From positions 1 through 64,000 of the forward strand of contig NZ_JBJYIN010000018.1 of the NCBI RefSeq assembly GCF_046237015.1: DNA of 64,000 bases, written 5' to 3'. Each line of letters starts with the position of its first letter. Position 1 is the stretch's first letter. This document shows positions 42,918 through 51,886 of this stretch, piece by piece. The position numbers and the translations under genes are program-made. The notes beneath the pieces were generated by a model that was not told the DNA's origin, did not search any database, and saw nothing but the letters and a program-made list of their open reading frames with translations. Origin of the DNA: JBJYIN01 sp046237015. Its GTDB lineage: Bacteria > Pseudomonadota > Gammaproteobacteria > Enterobacterales > Enterobacteriaceae.

Positions 42918-45590
42918 ATGTCAGCATCTTTTCGCGAAACTTGTCTCGCTGCCCTGACCGTCCGGCAGCAGATCTACTATTACTACAGTTTACCTTTGGC
43001 TGCCCGGCAGCTTGGTTCACTGGAGAGCCTGCCAAAATCGCTGAAAGTCTTACTGGAAAATCTGTTACGCCATCTGGACGATGATACGGTTAGAAAAGCC
43101 GATCTACAGTCAGTGGTTTCCTGGCTGGAAACGGGACATGTTGATCGAGAAATTGCCTATCGGCCTGCTCGTGTGCTTATGCAGGATTTTACCGGTGTTC
43201 CTGCGGTGGTCGATTTAGCCGCGATGCGTGCCGCAGTGCAACGTTTAGGGGGCGATGTTAAAAAGGTAAACCCGCTGTCACCGGTCGATCTGGTCATTGA
43301 CCATTCGGTGACTGTCGATCGTTTTGGCGATCAACAGGCCATGGTAGAGAACACGCAACTGGAAATGGAACGTAACCACGAGCGGTATCAGTTTCTCCGC
43401 TGGGGACAAAATGCATTTAGCCATTTTCGGGTGGTTCCGCCGGGGACGGGAATTTGTCATCAGGTCAATCTGGAATATCTGGCGAAAGCCGTTTGGTATG
43501 AAACACGGAATGGTAAGGTTATTGCTTATCCAGATACATTGGTTGGAACAGACTCCCACACCACCATGATCAACGGCCTTGGCGTATTAGGTTGGGGTGT
43601 CGGAGGGATTGAAGCTGAAGCCGCGATGTTGGGGCAACCTATATCGATGCTAGTGCCTGATGTGGTTGGTGTAAAACTAACGGGGAAAATGCAGGAAGGG
43701 ATCACTGCCACTGATTTGGTGTTAACGGTAACACAAATGCTGCGCAAACACGGCGTGGTCGGAAAATTCGTCGAATTCTATGGTGATGGGCTGGATTATT
43801 TACCGCTGGCGGATCGCGCGACAATTGCCAACATGGCACCGGAGTACGGCGCAACCTGCGGTTTTTTTCCCATCGATCACATCACATTGGAATACATGCG
43901 GCTGACCAACCGGGACGATGAACAGATTGCGCTGGTTGAGGCGTACAGTAAAGCGCAAGGGCTATGGCGTAATCCCGGTGATGAACCCGTATTCACCAGC
44001 CAGCTTGCATTGGATTTGGGGAGTGTGGAAACCAGCCTTGCGGGGCCGAAGCGGCCACAGGACCGGGTGAGATTATCCGACGTGCCGCAAGCGTTTAATG
44101 CCAGTCGTGCGTTGGAGGTGAATACGGTTAAGGATCGTCCGGATTATGAGGAATTTACGCTGGCGGGAGAAACGCACCGTTTGTATCACGGAGCTGTTGT
44201 CATTGCTGCGATCACCTCTTGTACGAACACGTCTAACCCTAGCGTATTGATGACGGCCGGGTTGCTGGCGAAAAATGCGGTGAAACGAGGGTTAAAGAAA
44301 AAGCCATGGGTAAAAACGTCTCTTGCACCCGGTTCGCGGGTGGTGACGGATTATTATGACAAAGCAGGATTGACCACTTACCTTGAGGCCTTGGGATTTA
44401 ATTTGGTGGGATATGGCTGTACCACCTGTATCGGGAACTCCGGCCCCTTGCCTGATGAGATTGAAACCGCGATTAAAAAAGGTGACTTAACCGTTGGCGC
44501 GGTACTGTCTGGTAATCGGAATTTTGAAGGGCGTATCCATCCTCTGGTGAAAACCAATTGGTTGGCTTCTCCACCGCTGGTGGTGGCCTACGCATTGGCT
44601 GGCAATATGAATATTGATCTGACTAATGAACCGCTAGGCGATGATCTGCAAGGTCAGCCGGTTTATCTGCGGGATATCTGGCCTTCTGCTAAGGATGTCG
44701 CCGAAGCCGTATTGAACGTCAGTGCTGAGATGTTCCACAAACAGTATTCATCGGTCTTTGAGGGAACGTCTGAGTGGAAAGCGATCGATGTGGATGACAA
44801 TCCTACTTACCAATGGCCGCAGGATTCGACCTATATCCGCCAGACTCCTTTCTTTCTTGAAATGGGGAAAACGCCAGATCCGGTAAAAGATATTAATGAT
44901 GCGAGAATTTTGGCCATGCTGGGGGATTCGGTGACGACTGACCATATTTCCCCTGCGGGGAATATCAAGCGAGACAGTCCTGCCGGACGTTATCTGTTGG
45001 AGCGTGGCGTCGAAACGAATGCGTTTAACTCTTATGGTTCCCGTCGCGGGAATCATGAGGTGATGATGCGTGGAACATTTGCCAACATTCGCATTCGTAA
45101 TGAAATGGTTCCCGGTAAGGAAGGCGGATATACCCGACATGTGCCTTCCCAGAATGAAATGACCATTTACGATGCCGCGATGCGTTATCAGACTGAAGGT
45201 GTCCCGCTGGCGCTTTTTGCCGGTAAGGAGTACGGCTCTGGCTCCAGTCGTGACTGGGCAGCGAAAGGGCCGCGTTTACTCGGTGTCCGCGTGGTGATTG
45301 CAGAATCGTTTGAACGTATTCATCGCTCGAATCTGATTGGTATGGGGATTCTGCCATTGGAGTTTGAAGACGGGATGACGCGTAAAACGTTGCAATTGAC
45401 GGGAGATGAACAGATATCGATTACCGGATTAAATCAACTTACCCCAGGTGCTCAGGTTGAGGTCACCATTAAGGATCGTGAAGGGCATCAGTCGGTGATT
45501 AAAACCCGTTGTCGGATTGATACGCACAACGAACTCACCTATTACCAGAACGATGGTATTTTGCACTACGTGATTCGTAATATGCTTTAG
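42918..45590 (+). CDS. acnA: aconitate hydratase A
   Basis: [4Fe-4S] TCA-cycle enzyme converting citrate to isocitrate, the stress- and stationary-phase form in enterobacteria. The 890-aa product has the cluster cysteines in ITSCTNTSNPS and GYGCTTCIGNSGPL and the swivel-domain active-site segment AGKEYGSGSSRDWAAKG. ATG 42918 has GGGAGG upstream. It is followed by ribA (convergent) and pgpB, as in E. coli. Confidence 0.97.
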   Translation: MSASFRETCLAALTVRQQIYYYYSLPLAARQLGSLESLPKSLKVLLENLLRHLDDDTVRKADLQSVVSWLETGHVDREIAYRPARVLMQDFTGVPAVVDLAAMRAAVQRLGGDVKKVNPLSPVDLVIDHSVTVDRFGDQQAMVENTQLEMERNHERYQFLRWGQNAFSHFRVVPPGTGICHQVNLEYLAKAVWYETRNGKVIAYPDTLVGTDSHTTMINGLGVLGWGVGGIEAEAAMLGQPISMLVPDVVGVKLTGKMQEGITATDLVLTVTQMLRKHGVVGKFVEFYGDGLDYLPLADRATIANMAPEYGATCGFFPIDHITLEYMRLTNRDDEQIALVEAYSKAQGLWRNPGDEPVFTSQLALDLGSVETSLAGPKRPQDRVRLSDVPQAFNASRALEVNTVKDRPDYEEFTLAGETHRLYHGAVVIAAITSCTNTSNPSVLMTAGLLAKNAVKRGLKKKPWVKTSLAPGSRVVTDYYDKAGLTTYLEALGFNLVGYGCTTCIGNSGPLPDEIETAIKKGDLTVGAVLSGNRNFEGRIHPLVKTNWLASPPLVVAYALAGNMNIDLTNEPLGDDLQGQPVYLRDIWPSAKDVAEAVLNVSAEMFHKQYSSVFEGTSEWKAIDVDDNPTYQWPQDSTYIRQTPFFLEMGKTPDPVKDINDARILAMLGDSVTTDHISPAGNIKRDSPAGRYLLERGVETNAFNSYGSRRGNHEVMMRGTFANIRIRNEMVPGKEGGYTRHVPSQNEMTIYDAAMRYQTEGVPLALFAGKEYGSGSSRDWAAKGPRLLGVRVVIAESFERIHRSNLIGMGILPLEFEDGMTRKTLQLTGDEQISITGLNQLTPGAQVEVTIKDREGHQSVIKTRCRIDTHNELTYYQNDGILHYVIRNML

Positions 45591-45610
45591 GTGACATATG
45601 TTTTAGACGA

Positions 45611-45647
45611 CAACAGGGTGTCAGATCGTTGTTCTGGCACCCTGTTG
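45611..45647. terminator. strong bidirectional terminator between acnA and ribA
   Basis: CAACAGGGTG and CACCCTGTTG form a 10-bp perfect stem, extended by a G.T and CAG/CTG pairing, in the 64-bp convergent gap. The T-rich flank (TGATTT) is short. Confidence 0.7.
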
Positions 45648-45654
45648 CGATGAT

Positions 45655-46248
45655 TTACTTTGTATCTAGCAAATGGCCCATTTTGGCCGCTTTGGTCGCC
45701 AGGTAACGCTCATTTTTCGGGTTTCTTCCTACCTGCAACGGGACACGTTCAACAATGTTGATGCCTGCTTCATTCAGGATTTTAACCTTTTGTGGATTAT
45801 TGGTCAGTAAACGAACTTCATCGACACCTAATAGCTTGAACATGTCGGCACACAGTGTGAAGTCGCGTTCATCGGCGGCAAACCCCAATTGATGGTTGGC
45901 TTCGACCGTATCGGCGCCTAGATCTTGCAGAGCGTAGGCCCGGATTTTATTCAACAGCCCAATATTACGGCCTTCCTGACGGTGATAGAGCAATATACCT
46001 CGACCTTCTTCCGCAATGTGGCTCAGTGCGGCCTCAAGCTGGAACCCACAATCGCAACGCAGGCTAAACAACGCATCCCCCGTCAGACACTCGGAATGTA
46101 CTCGAGCCAGTACGGGTGTTGGACCTGAAATATCACCATAGACCAATGCAAGATGATCGTGTCCTGTCGCGATTTCTTCAAACCCTACCATGAGAAAATC
46201 GCCCCAGGGGGTGGGTAATTTGGCATCTGCCACCCGTTTTAGCTGCAT
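45655..46248 (-). CDS. ribA: GTP cyclohydrolase II
   Basis: Zinc enzyme for the first committed step of riboflavin synthesis (GTP ring opening). The 197-aa product has the zinc ligands in SECLTGDALFSLRCDCG, the substrate region YHRQEGRNIGLLNKIRAY and the catalytic LTNNPQKV. ATG 46248 gives MQLKRVADAKLPTPWGDF, the E. coli start. Confidence 0.96.
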   Translation of the reverse strand: MQLKRVADAKLPTPWGDFLMVGFEEIATGHDHLALVYGDISGPTPVLARVHSECLTGDALFSLRCDCGFQLEAALSHIAEEGRGILLYHRQEGRNIGLLNKIRAYALQDLGADTVEANHQLGFAADERDFTLCADMFKLLGVDEVRLLTNNPQKVKILNEAGINIVERVPLQVGRNPKNERYLATKAAKMGHLLDTK

Positions 46249-46452
46249 GTTGTTCTCCAAAAAAGCAAAAATGCTGACGCGCATCCTACTGCCGGAAGGG
46301 GGGATTGACCAGCGGGAAATCACTGAACAATCACCGACTCGTTGACATAACTGGTGGCTATTTTACGCCATACTGACGGTTCATGTCGGTTTTTCTGATA
46401 GAATTGTAAAAAAAATGTTTACTGGCATCACACTGAATTATAGGAAGAAATG

Positions 46453-47220
46453 ATGTACGAGATCGCCAAAAGAACCACCGTAGGCGCGGGCATATTGCTT
46501 ATTATGCCACTGATTATTTGGGGGAGTGGCTGGCAGTGGCAACCAGAATATGGCGGCTTGTGGCTGAAGGTGCTGTTTTGGATAACCGAGACCGTGACTT
46601 CGCCATGGGGCGGGATCACCAGTGTGGTGCTTGGCGCTTGGTTTTTATGGTGTTTACGTTTTCGTCTTAAGCCTGCACTTGGGTTGATTGTCATCATGGG
46701 TATCACGCTGCTTATTGGTCAGGGAGTAAAATCCGGAATTAAAGAATGGGTGCAGGAATCGCGGCCTTTCGTGGTCTGGCTGGAAAAAAATTACCAGATC
46801 GACGAGCGTTATTTTTACGCCTTACCACGCCATGAGCGATCTGAATTGGTTAAATCTCAGTTGAAGAATGAGCCACAGATCCCGACGTGGTTACGCCATC
46901 ATTGGCAGTTTGAAACCGGGTTCGCTTTTCCTTCTGGTCATACTATGTTCTCCGCAACGTGGGCACTGCTGGCCGTCGGGCTATTATGGGCGCGTCGTCA
47001 TTACAAAACAGTGGTGATATTGATGCTCTGGGCGAGTGCCGTGATGGGAAGTCGTCTGGTACTAGGAATGCATTGGCCACGCGACCTAGTGGTTGCAACG
47101 TTGATTAGTTGGCTTTTAGTGATCGTTGCCTGCTGGTTAGCGCAGCGCTGGTGCGGCCCGCTTTCATTGCAACGAGAAGAAGTGAAAGAGCAGGCCAAAG
47201 AGGATGCCGCCGATAATTAG
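46453..47220 (+). CDS. pgpB: phosphatidylglycerophosphatase B
   Basis: Inner-membrane PAP2-family lipid phosphatase acting on PGP and undecaprenyl pyrophosphate. The 255-aa product has six membrane segments and the three PAP2 motifs KEWVQESRP, PSGH and SRLVLGMHWPRD. ATG 46453 (or 46450, adjacent) follows AGGAAG. In E. coli lapA follows directly; here a roughly 10-kb sugar cluster is inserted after it. Confidence 0.95.
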   Translation: MYEIAKRTTVGAGILLIMPLIIWGSGWQWQPEYGGLWLKVLFWITETVTSPWGGITSVVLGAWFLWCLRFRLKPALGLIVIMGITLLIGQGVKSGIKEWVQESRPFVVWLEKNYQIDERYFYALPRHERSELVKSQLKNEPQIPTWLRHHWQFETGFAFPSGHTMFSATWALLAVGLLWARRHYKTVVILMLWASAVMGSRLVLGMHWPRDLVVATLISWLLVIVACWLAQRWCGPLSLQREEVKEQAKEDAADN

Positions 47221-47264
47221 TCTCGTAACACAACATTAACCACCTTAATAACAGGTTAGCCATA

Positions 47265-47291
47265 CAGCGGGTGGCGTGAAGTCGCCCGCTG
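47265..47291 (+). terminator. hairpin after pgpB
   Basis: CAGCGGG (47265-47271) and CCCGCTG (47285-47291) form a 7-bp stem 44 nt past the pgpB stop. No U-tract follows. Confidence 0.4.
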
Positions 47292-47391
47292 ACGAAGTTG
47301 GCTTTATTCTCCATATTATCCCCGTTACATCTCCATATAGTGTTACCACACGCAGTTCAAATATTAACCAGTATCAAAAATGTAAACAATT

Positions 47392-47407
47392 TGTGAGCTG
47401 CTTCGCT
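47392..47407. promoter_or_regulatory. possible CRP half-site
   Basis: TGTGAGCTGCTTCGCT has a perfect left CRP half (TGTGA) but a poor right half (TCGCT for TCACA). Catabolite control would be expected for a sugar importer, but the site is weak. Confidence 0.3.
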
Positions 47408-47457
47408 ATTTCGATTTTTGCCATTGGACAATTTTTCGTTTGATTGCAAAACTTCAA

Positions 47458-47490
47458 TTGAATGTTAATTCAATAATGAATATATATTCA
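47458..47490. promoter_or_regulatory. candidate paired operators before the sugar-importer genes
   Basis: Two adjacent AT-rich palindromes occur: TTGAATGTTAATTCAA (47458-47473) and TGAATATATATTCA (47477-47490, perfect 14-bp palindrome). Near-identical elements lie before the transketolase gene (51842-51874), and one half-match lies before the SorC-type regulator (57397-57410). They lie 16-48 bp upstream of the start codon, where a repressor would block the promoter. Confidence 0.55.
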
Positions 47491-47505
47491 AACAGGAGAA
47501 TAATA

Positions 47506-48447
47506 ATGAAGCCTTACCTACTGAAATCCTATCTGACGGCTATCATGCTTTCCCTTTCTGCTGGTTCATTCGCGGCTGACAAAGGGTTGATCGCCATTAT
47601 CACGCCTTCACACGACAATCCGTTTTTCAAAGCGGAAGCGGATGGCGCGAAAGCCAAAGCGACCGAACTGGGTTACACCACGCTAGTGGCTTCACATGAT
47701 GATGACGTCAGTAAGCAGAACCAACTGATTGAAACGGCGATTGCCCGCAAGGCTAAGGCCATCATTCTCGATAACGCGGGGGCTGATGCGACGATTGGGC
47801 CGTTGAAGAAAGCAAAAGCCGCCGGTATTCCTGCGTTTCTTATCGATCGCGAAATCAATGAAACTGGTGTTGCCGTTGCTCAGATTGTTTCCAACAACTA
47901 TCAGGGCGCACAACTGGGAGCTGAAAAGTTTGTTGAGCTGATGGGGAAAAAAGGCAAATACGTAGAATTGATTGGGCGTGAGTCAGATACCAATGCGCAC
48001 GTTCGTTCTCAGGGCTATCACGATGTTATCGACGAATATAGCGATATGAAGATGGTTGCCAGACAAACCGCTAACTGGAGCCAAACCGAAGCCTTTACCC
48101 GTATGGAATCCATTTTACAAGCTAACCCGGATATCACCGGCGTCATTTCCGGTAACGATACCATGGCGCTTGGTGCGGAAGCGGCGCTGAAAGCAGCCGG
48201 AAGGCATGACGTGATCGTGGTCGGATTTGACGGTAGCGATTATGTCCGCGACTCCATTATCAATAAGGGCAATATCAAGGCAACGGTACTGCAACCTGGT
48301 TGGGAACAGGCTCAGATGGCCGTGATGCAGGCAGATTATTACCTGAAAAATGGTAAAGCTCAGTATGACGAAAAACAGCTGATGGACTGTGTACTGATCG
48401 ATGAAGCTAATGCTAACAAACTCAATGCCTTTGCGTTGAAACCGTAA
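47506..48447 (+). CDS. ribose-type periplasmic sugar-binding protein (D-apiose?)
   Basis: Substrate-binding protein of a CUT2 ABC importer. The 313-aa product has a signal peptide ending in SFAAD and the RbsB-like fold (ITPSHDNPFFKAEADGAKAKA, LIDREINETG, VISGNDTMALGAEAAL, VVGFDGSD). ATG 47506 has AGGAG upstream. The catabolic genes that follow point to D-apiose as the ligand; other branched or short sugars cannot be excluded. A strong hairpin follows the gene, which may let it be expressed above the rest of the operon. Confidence 0.88.
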   Translation: MKPYLLKSYLTAIMLSLSAGSFAADKGLIAIITPSHDNPFFKAEADGAKAKATELGYTTLVASHDDDVSKQNQLIETAIARKAKAIILDNAGADATIGPLKKAKAAGIPAFLIDREINETGVAVAQIVSNNYQGAQLGAEKFVELMGKKGKYVELIGRESDTNAHVRSQGYHDVIDEYSDMKMVARQTANWSQTEAFTRMESILQANPDITGVISGNDTMALGAEAALKAAGRHDVIVVGFDGSDYVRDSIINKGNIKATVLQPGWEQAQMAVMQADYYLKNGKAQYDEKQLMDCVLIDEANANKLNAFALKP

Positions 48448-48453
48448 TCAAGC

Positions 48454-48478
48454 CAGCAGGGGCGTTATGCCCCTGCTG
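48454..48478 (+). terminator. intercistronic hairpin after the binding protein
   Basis: CAGCAGGGGC (48454-48463) and GCCCCTGCTG (48469-48478) form a 10-bp perfect stem with a GTTAT loop, 6 nt after the stop codon and 14 nt before the next start. There is no U-tract, so it is more likely an mRNA-stabilising or attenuating element that raises binding-protein output. Confidence 0.6.
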
Positions 48479-48492
48479 ATAAAGGAGTCGTT

Positions 48493-49122
48493 ATGCTGCT
48501 TTATGAACGATGCCGCATCGCAGGGATAAGACTCGGTACGCTGCTCTTATCGGTGTGGTTGTTATCAGCCTGTACGGTGGTTGATCTGGATGAAAACGGT
48601 AAACCGGTTATCCCGACCGATCCGTCGGCGGCACCGAGCTACAACAACATGACACCAGATAAGATTGCGGATGAGCTTTGGCAACCGAAATTATTGCCGC
48701 TCGCGCAACAGCAGGCGTTGAGTTGGGAAGAATTGAAAAAAACGCAGTCCACCTTGGCGGACAACGGTAGCAAGTCTGTGTATGTCCAGTTTTCTGGTTC
48801 TGTTGCCAAGCTGGAACGGGAGACGCGGGAAGGTCGCTTAACGATTGAGGTTCAAGGAGAAACGGTTGCGTTGCAACTCGGACCGATTGTTAAAGGTAAT
48901 GCGATTCGCGATGCGGCAGGTTTTATTCGTTTTGATGATTTTAAGAACCAGGTGCAGTTTGCGCAGTTGGCTCGCGCCATGAATAAAAAGGCAATTCAGA
49001 ATTTGCCAGACGTTGATGACAGTTGGCAAGGGCAGAACATTCGGGTCTTGGCGGCGTTAACGCTGACAAAACAGGGAATGAATGATGCGGTTCCCATTGA
49101 GTTACACAAGGGGGCGAAATAA
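48493..49122 (+). CDS. DUF2291 lipoprotein of the sugar importer operon
   Basis: A 209-aa predicted lipoprotein with signal helix and lipobox LLSAC, followed by a DUF2291-like domain (DLDENGKPVIPTD near the start; VYVQFSGSVAKLERETREG and NAIRDAAGFIRFDDFKNQVQFA later). Members of this family are found inside ribose-type ABC operons, but their role is not established. AGGAG lies 6 nt before the ATG. It overlaps the ATPase gene by one base, so it is surely part of the operon. Confidence 0.75.
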   Translation: MLLYERCRIAGIRLGTLLLSVWLLSACTVVDLDENGKPVIPTDPSAAPSYNNMTPDKIADELWQPKLLPLAQQQALSWEELKKTQSTLADNGSKSVYVQFSGSVAKLERETREGRLTIEVQGETVALQLGPIVKGNAIRDAAGFIRFDDFKNQVQFAQLARAMNKKAIQNLPDVDDSWQGQNIRVLAALTLTKQGMNDAVPIELHKGAK

Positions 49123-50642
49123 TGACGGAAAAACCGGATGTTGTCATGGCTACCCGCGGTGTAACGATGCTGTTCCCCGGAACCAAAGCGTTAGATAACG
49201 TGGATTACAACGTCTATCGCGGTAAGGTCAATGTCATCATTGGCGAGAACGGTGCGGGAAAATCGACGCTGATGAAAATACTGGCCGGGGTGCAGCAGCC
49301 GACTTCGGGCAAAATTTTGTTGAATGGTCAGGAAGTCCGTATTGCTGATACTCGAGACGCTGCCGCTAAAGGCATTGGCATGGTGCATCAGGAGCTTAAC
49401 CTGTCGGAAAACCTCAGCGTGGCGGAAAACATCTTCCTGGGCCGTGAAATCCAAAAGGGCATTAACCCGATCGATGTAAAAGAGCAGGAACGCATTGCGG
49501 CTGAATTGATGGCCCGCCTCGATCAGGCTATCTCGCCGAGTACGGAAGTCGCCAGCCTGAAGGTGGGTCAACAGCAGTTGGTCGAAATCGCCAAGGCGCT
49601 GGCTGAACAGGCCGATATTCTCATTCTGGATGAGCCAACGTCCGCGTTGAGTAAAACAGAGGTCGACATTCTGTTTCGCGTGATCCGCGAGCTGACCCGA
49701 CAGAATGTATCCATCATTTATATTTCTCACCGTCTGGAAGAGCTGATGGCAATTGGTGACTACATCACTATTTTGCGTGACGGACGATTTCAGGCGGAAG
49801 CCCCAGTCAACGAAATTGATGTGCAGTGGATTATCCGGGAAATGTTGGGCGGAGATCCGGTGTCCAGTTTCTTGCATCCCGACAGAACCTTCGGTGCGCC
49901 GGTGTTGGAAGCGGAGCACATCACCTGTGTCAATGATGTTGGCAACAAGGTAGTGAATGACGTTTCCATCATGGTGCGGGAAGGGGAAATCGTTGGGATT
50001 TATGGCTTGATGGGGGCGGGACGGACAGAGTTATTTGAGTGTTTGCTCGGTACGCAAAATGACTATCTGGGCAAGATTTATCTTGATAGCAAACCGGTGA
50101 ACGCCCACTTATCAACGGCTCAGCGTATTCGTATGGGAATGAGTCTGGTGCCAGAAGATCGTAAGAAAACCGGTATTTTCCCGTTATCGTCAGTGGCGTC
50201 TAACCTCACAATTGCCAGCCTATGGCGGCGTTTGAAGTATGGCATGGCGATATTCCGGCAGCAGGAATCGGAGGTCGTTGCCTCGACGATTGGTCAACTG
50301 GCCATCAAAGTGTCCTCTCCCGAGGTGGAGATTCAAGCATTGAGCGGAGGGAATCAGCAGAAAGTCGTCATCGGGCGTTCCCTGCTGACCAGCCCGAAAA
50401 TTTTGTTGTTGGATGAACCGACTCGCGGGATTGATGTGGGGGCAAAGGCTGATGTGTTCGAGATGATGGTGAAACTGTCTGAACAGGGCATTGGCGTATT
50501 GTTTTCTACATCGGATCTGAAAGAAATCATGGCGGTATCGGATCGTATTTTGGTGATGTCGAATGGCAAATTGACAGCAAATATCGTGCGTCAGTCCGCC
50601 ACTGAGTCGGCATTAGTTTCAGCAAGTGCACAAGGGTTCTGA
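49122..50642 (+). CDS. sugar ABC importer ATPase (RbsA-like; D-apiose?)
   Basis: Double ATPase of a CUT2 importer. The 506-aa product has the first nucleotide-binding domain with Walker A GENGAGKSTLMK, signature VGQQQLVEIAKAL and Walker B ILILDEPTSAL. A second, degenerate domain has GLMGAGRTELFE and SGGNQQKVVIGRSL, LLLDEPTRGIDVGAK. This is the RbsA/XylG layout. It couples ATP use to uptake through the permease that follows 3 bp later. Confidence 0.93.
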   Translation: MTEKPDVVMATRGVTMLFPGTKALDNVDYNVYRGKVNVIIGENGAGKSTLMKILAGVQQPTSGKILLNGQEVRIADTRDAAAKGIGMVHQELNLSENLSVAENIFLGREIQKGINPIDVKEQERIAAELMARLDQAISPSTEVASLKVGQQQLVEIAKALAEQADILILDEPTSALSKTEVDILFRVIRELTRQNVSIIYISHRLEELMAIGDYITILRDGRFQAEAPVNEIDVQWIIREMLGGDPVSSFLHPDRTFGAPVLEAEHITCVNDVGNKVVNDVSIMVREGEIVGIYGLMGAGRTELFECLLGTQNDYLGKIYLDSKPVNAHLSTAQRIRMGMSLVPEDRKKTGIFPLSSVASNLTIASLWRRLKYGMAIFRQQESEVVASTIGQLAIKVSSPEVEIQALSGGNQQKVVIGRSLLTSPKILLLDEPTRGIDVGAKADVFEMMVKLSEQGIGVLFSTSDLKEIMAVSDRILVMSNGKLTANIVRQSATESALVSASAQGF

Positions 50643-50645
50643 ACG

Positions 50646-51740
50646 ATGAAAACCACTAATCTTCCCGTGTCGGGTGCGCTGTCTCCGAGCAAATTTGTAC
50701 GATCGCGCGAGAATATGCTGCTGCTGATCCTCAGGTTGCGTACGTTTATTGCGCTGTTCCTGATTTTGGGCTTCTTTTCTTTTACTGTCCCCGGATTTCT
50801 GGCGACGGGCAGTTTGATCATCATGGTGAAACACATTGCCATTAACGCGTTTCTGGCATTGGGGATCACGTTCGTCATCATTACCGCAGGTATCGACTTA
50901 TCGATAGGCGCTACGTTAGGGCTATGCGGGATGATCGCAGGCTACATGATTACCCAGGGTATTGTTCTACCCATGTTTGGCGTCGCTATTTTCCCCAGCG
51001 TATGGGTTATCGTGCCGGTGGTTCTTCTGATTGGCGCGTTTATTGGCGCAATAAACGGTTGGATTATCACGCGTTATAACGTTGCGCCATTCATTTGTAC
51101 GTTAGGCACGATGTACATCGTGCGTGGTGCGGCCATGCTGATATCGGGAGGGGAAACGTTCCCTGGTCTATCGGGCAACCCACAATTAGGCAATACCGGT
51201 TTTGATCTTATTGGTTCCGGTACGGTACTGGGGATCCCGTTTGCCATCTGGTTGATGCTGATACTGGCGTTGATCATTGCCTATGTCGCTCGTCGGTTAC
51301 CGTTTGGTCGTCATGTTTATGCTATTGGCGATAACGAACGAGCCGCTGAATTATCGGGTGTAAAGGTTCGGCAGGTTAAGGTCTGGGTCTATACCATCTC
51401 CGGTTTTTGTGCCGCGATTGCGGGAATTGTGGTGTCTTCTCAACTGGTGGCGAGCCACCCGGCGACCGGTACGGCATTTGAAATGAATGCTATCGCTGCG
51501 GTTGTACTCGGTGGGACATCGTTGGCTGGAGGGCGTGGAACCATATTAGGGACGGTTATCGGGGCTTTTGTCATCGGTATTCTGGCTGATGGACTGGTCA
51601 TGATGGGGGTCAGTGAGTTCTGGCAGATGGTCATCAAAGGCATTGTGATTATTGTAGCGGTTATCATCGATCAGATGCAGAACCGGATGCAGCACAAAGC
51701 CGCAATTGTTTCGCAAAAGGTTGCCGCTGAAGGGGCATAG
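50646..51740 (+). CDS. sugar ABC importer permease (RbsC-like; D-apiose?)
   Basis: Membrane subunit of the CUT2 importer. The 364-aa product has about ten hydrophobic segments and the family loop AIGDNERAAELSGVKVRQVKVWVYTISG, which contacts the ATPase, and GGTSLAGGRGTILGTVIGAF. One permease gene is present, so it should act as a homodimer. A 146-bp gap with paired operators separates it from the transketolase genes. Confidence 0.93.
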   Translation: MKTTNLPVSGALSPSKFVRSRENMLLLILRLRTFIALFLILGFFSFTVPGFLATGSLIIMVKHIAINAFLALGITFVIITAGIDLSIGATLGLCGMIAGYMITQGIVLPMFGVAIFPSVWVIVPVVLLIGAFIGAINGWIITRYNVAPFICTLGTMYIVRGAAMLISGGETFPGLSGNPQLGNTGFDLIGSGTVLGIPFAIWLMLILALIIAYVARRLPFGRHVYAIGDNERAAELSGVKVRQVKVWVYTISGFCAAIAGIVVSSQLVASHPATGTAFEMNAIAAVVLGGTSLAGGRGTILGTVIGAFVIGILADGLVMMGVSEFWQMVIKGIVIIVAVIIDQMQNRMQHKAAIVSQKVAAEGA

Positions 51741-51841
51741 CACGACCAGAGGAAAGGGATAAATAGGCAGTTGGACCGTCACACGGTGACGTATAAAAAA
51801 TGTTCCTGGTGTTTTTGAATGCTGTTTTTTTTGTCCACAAT

Positions 51842-51874
51842 GGAATAAATATTCAAATTTGAGTAAAAATTCAA
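51842..51874. promoter_or_regulatory. candidate paired operators before the transketolase genes
   Basis: GGAATAAATATTCA (51842-51855) differs from the perfect palindrome at 47477 in 2 of 14 positions, and TTGAGTAAAAATTCAA (51859-51874) matches the element at 47458 in 12 of 16. They lie 13-45 bp upstream of the next start codon, with AGGTGAG as ribosome-binding site between. Confidence 0.55.
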
Positions 51875-51886
51875 GTGAGGTGAGAT

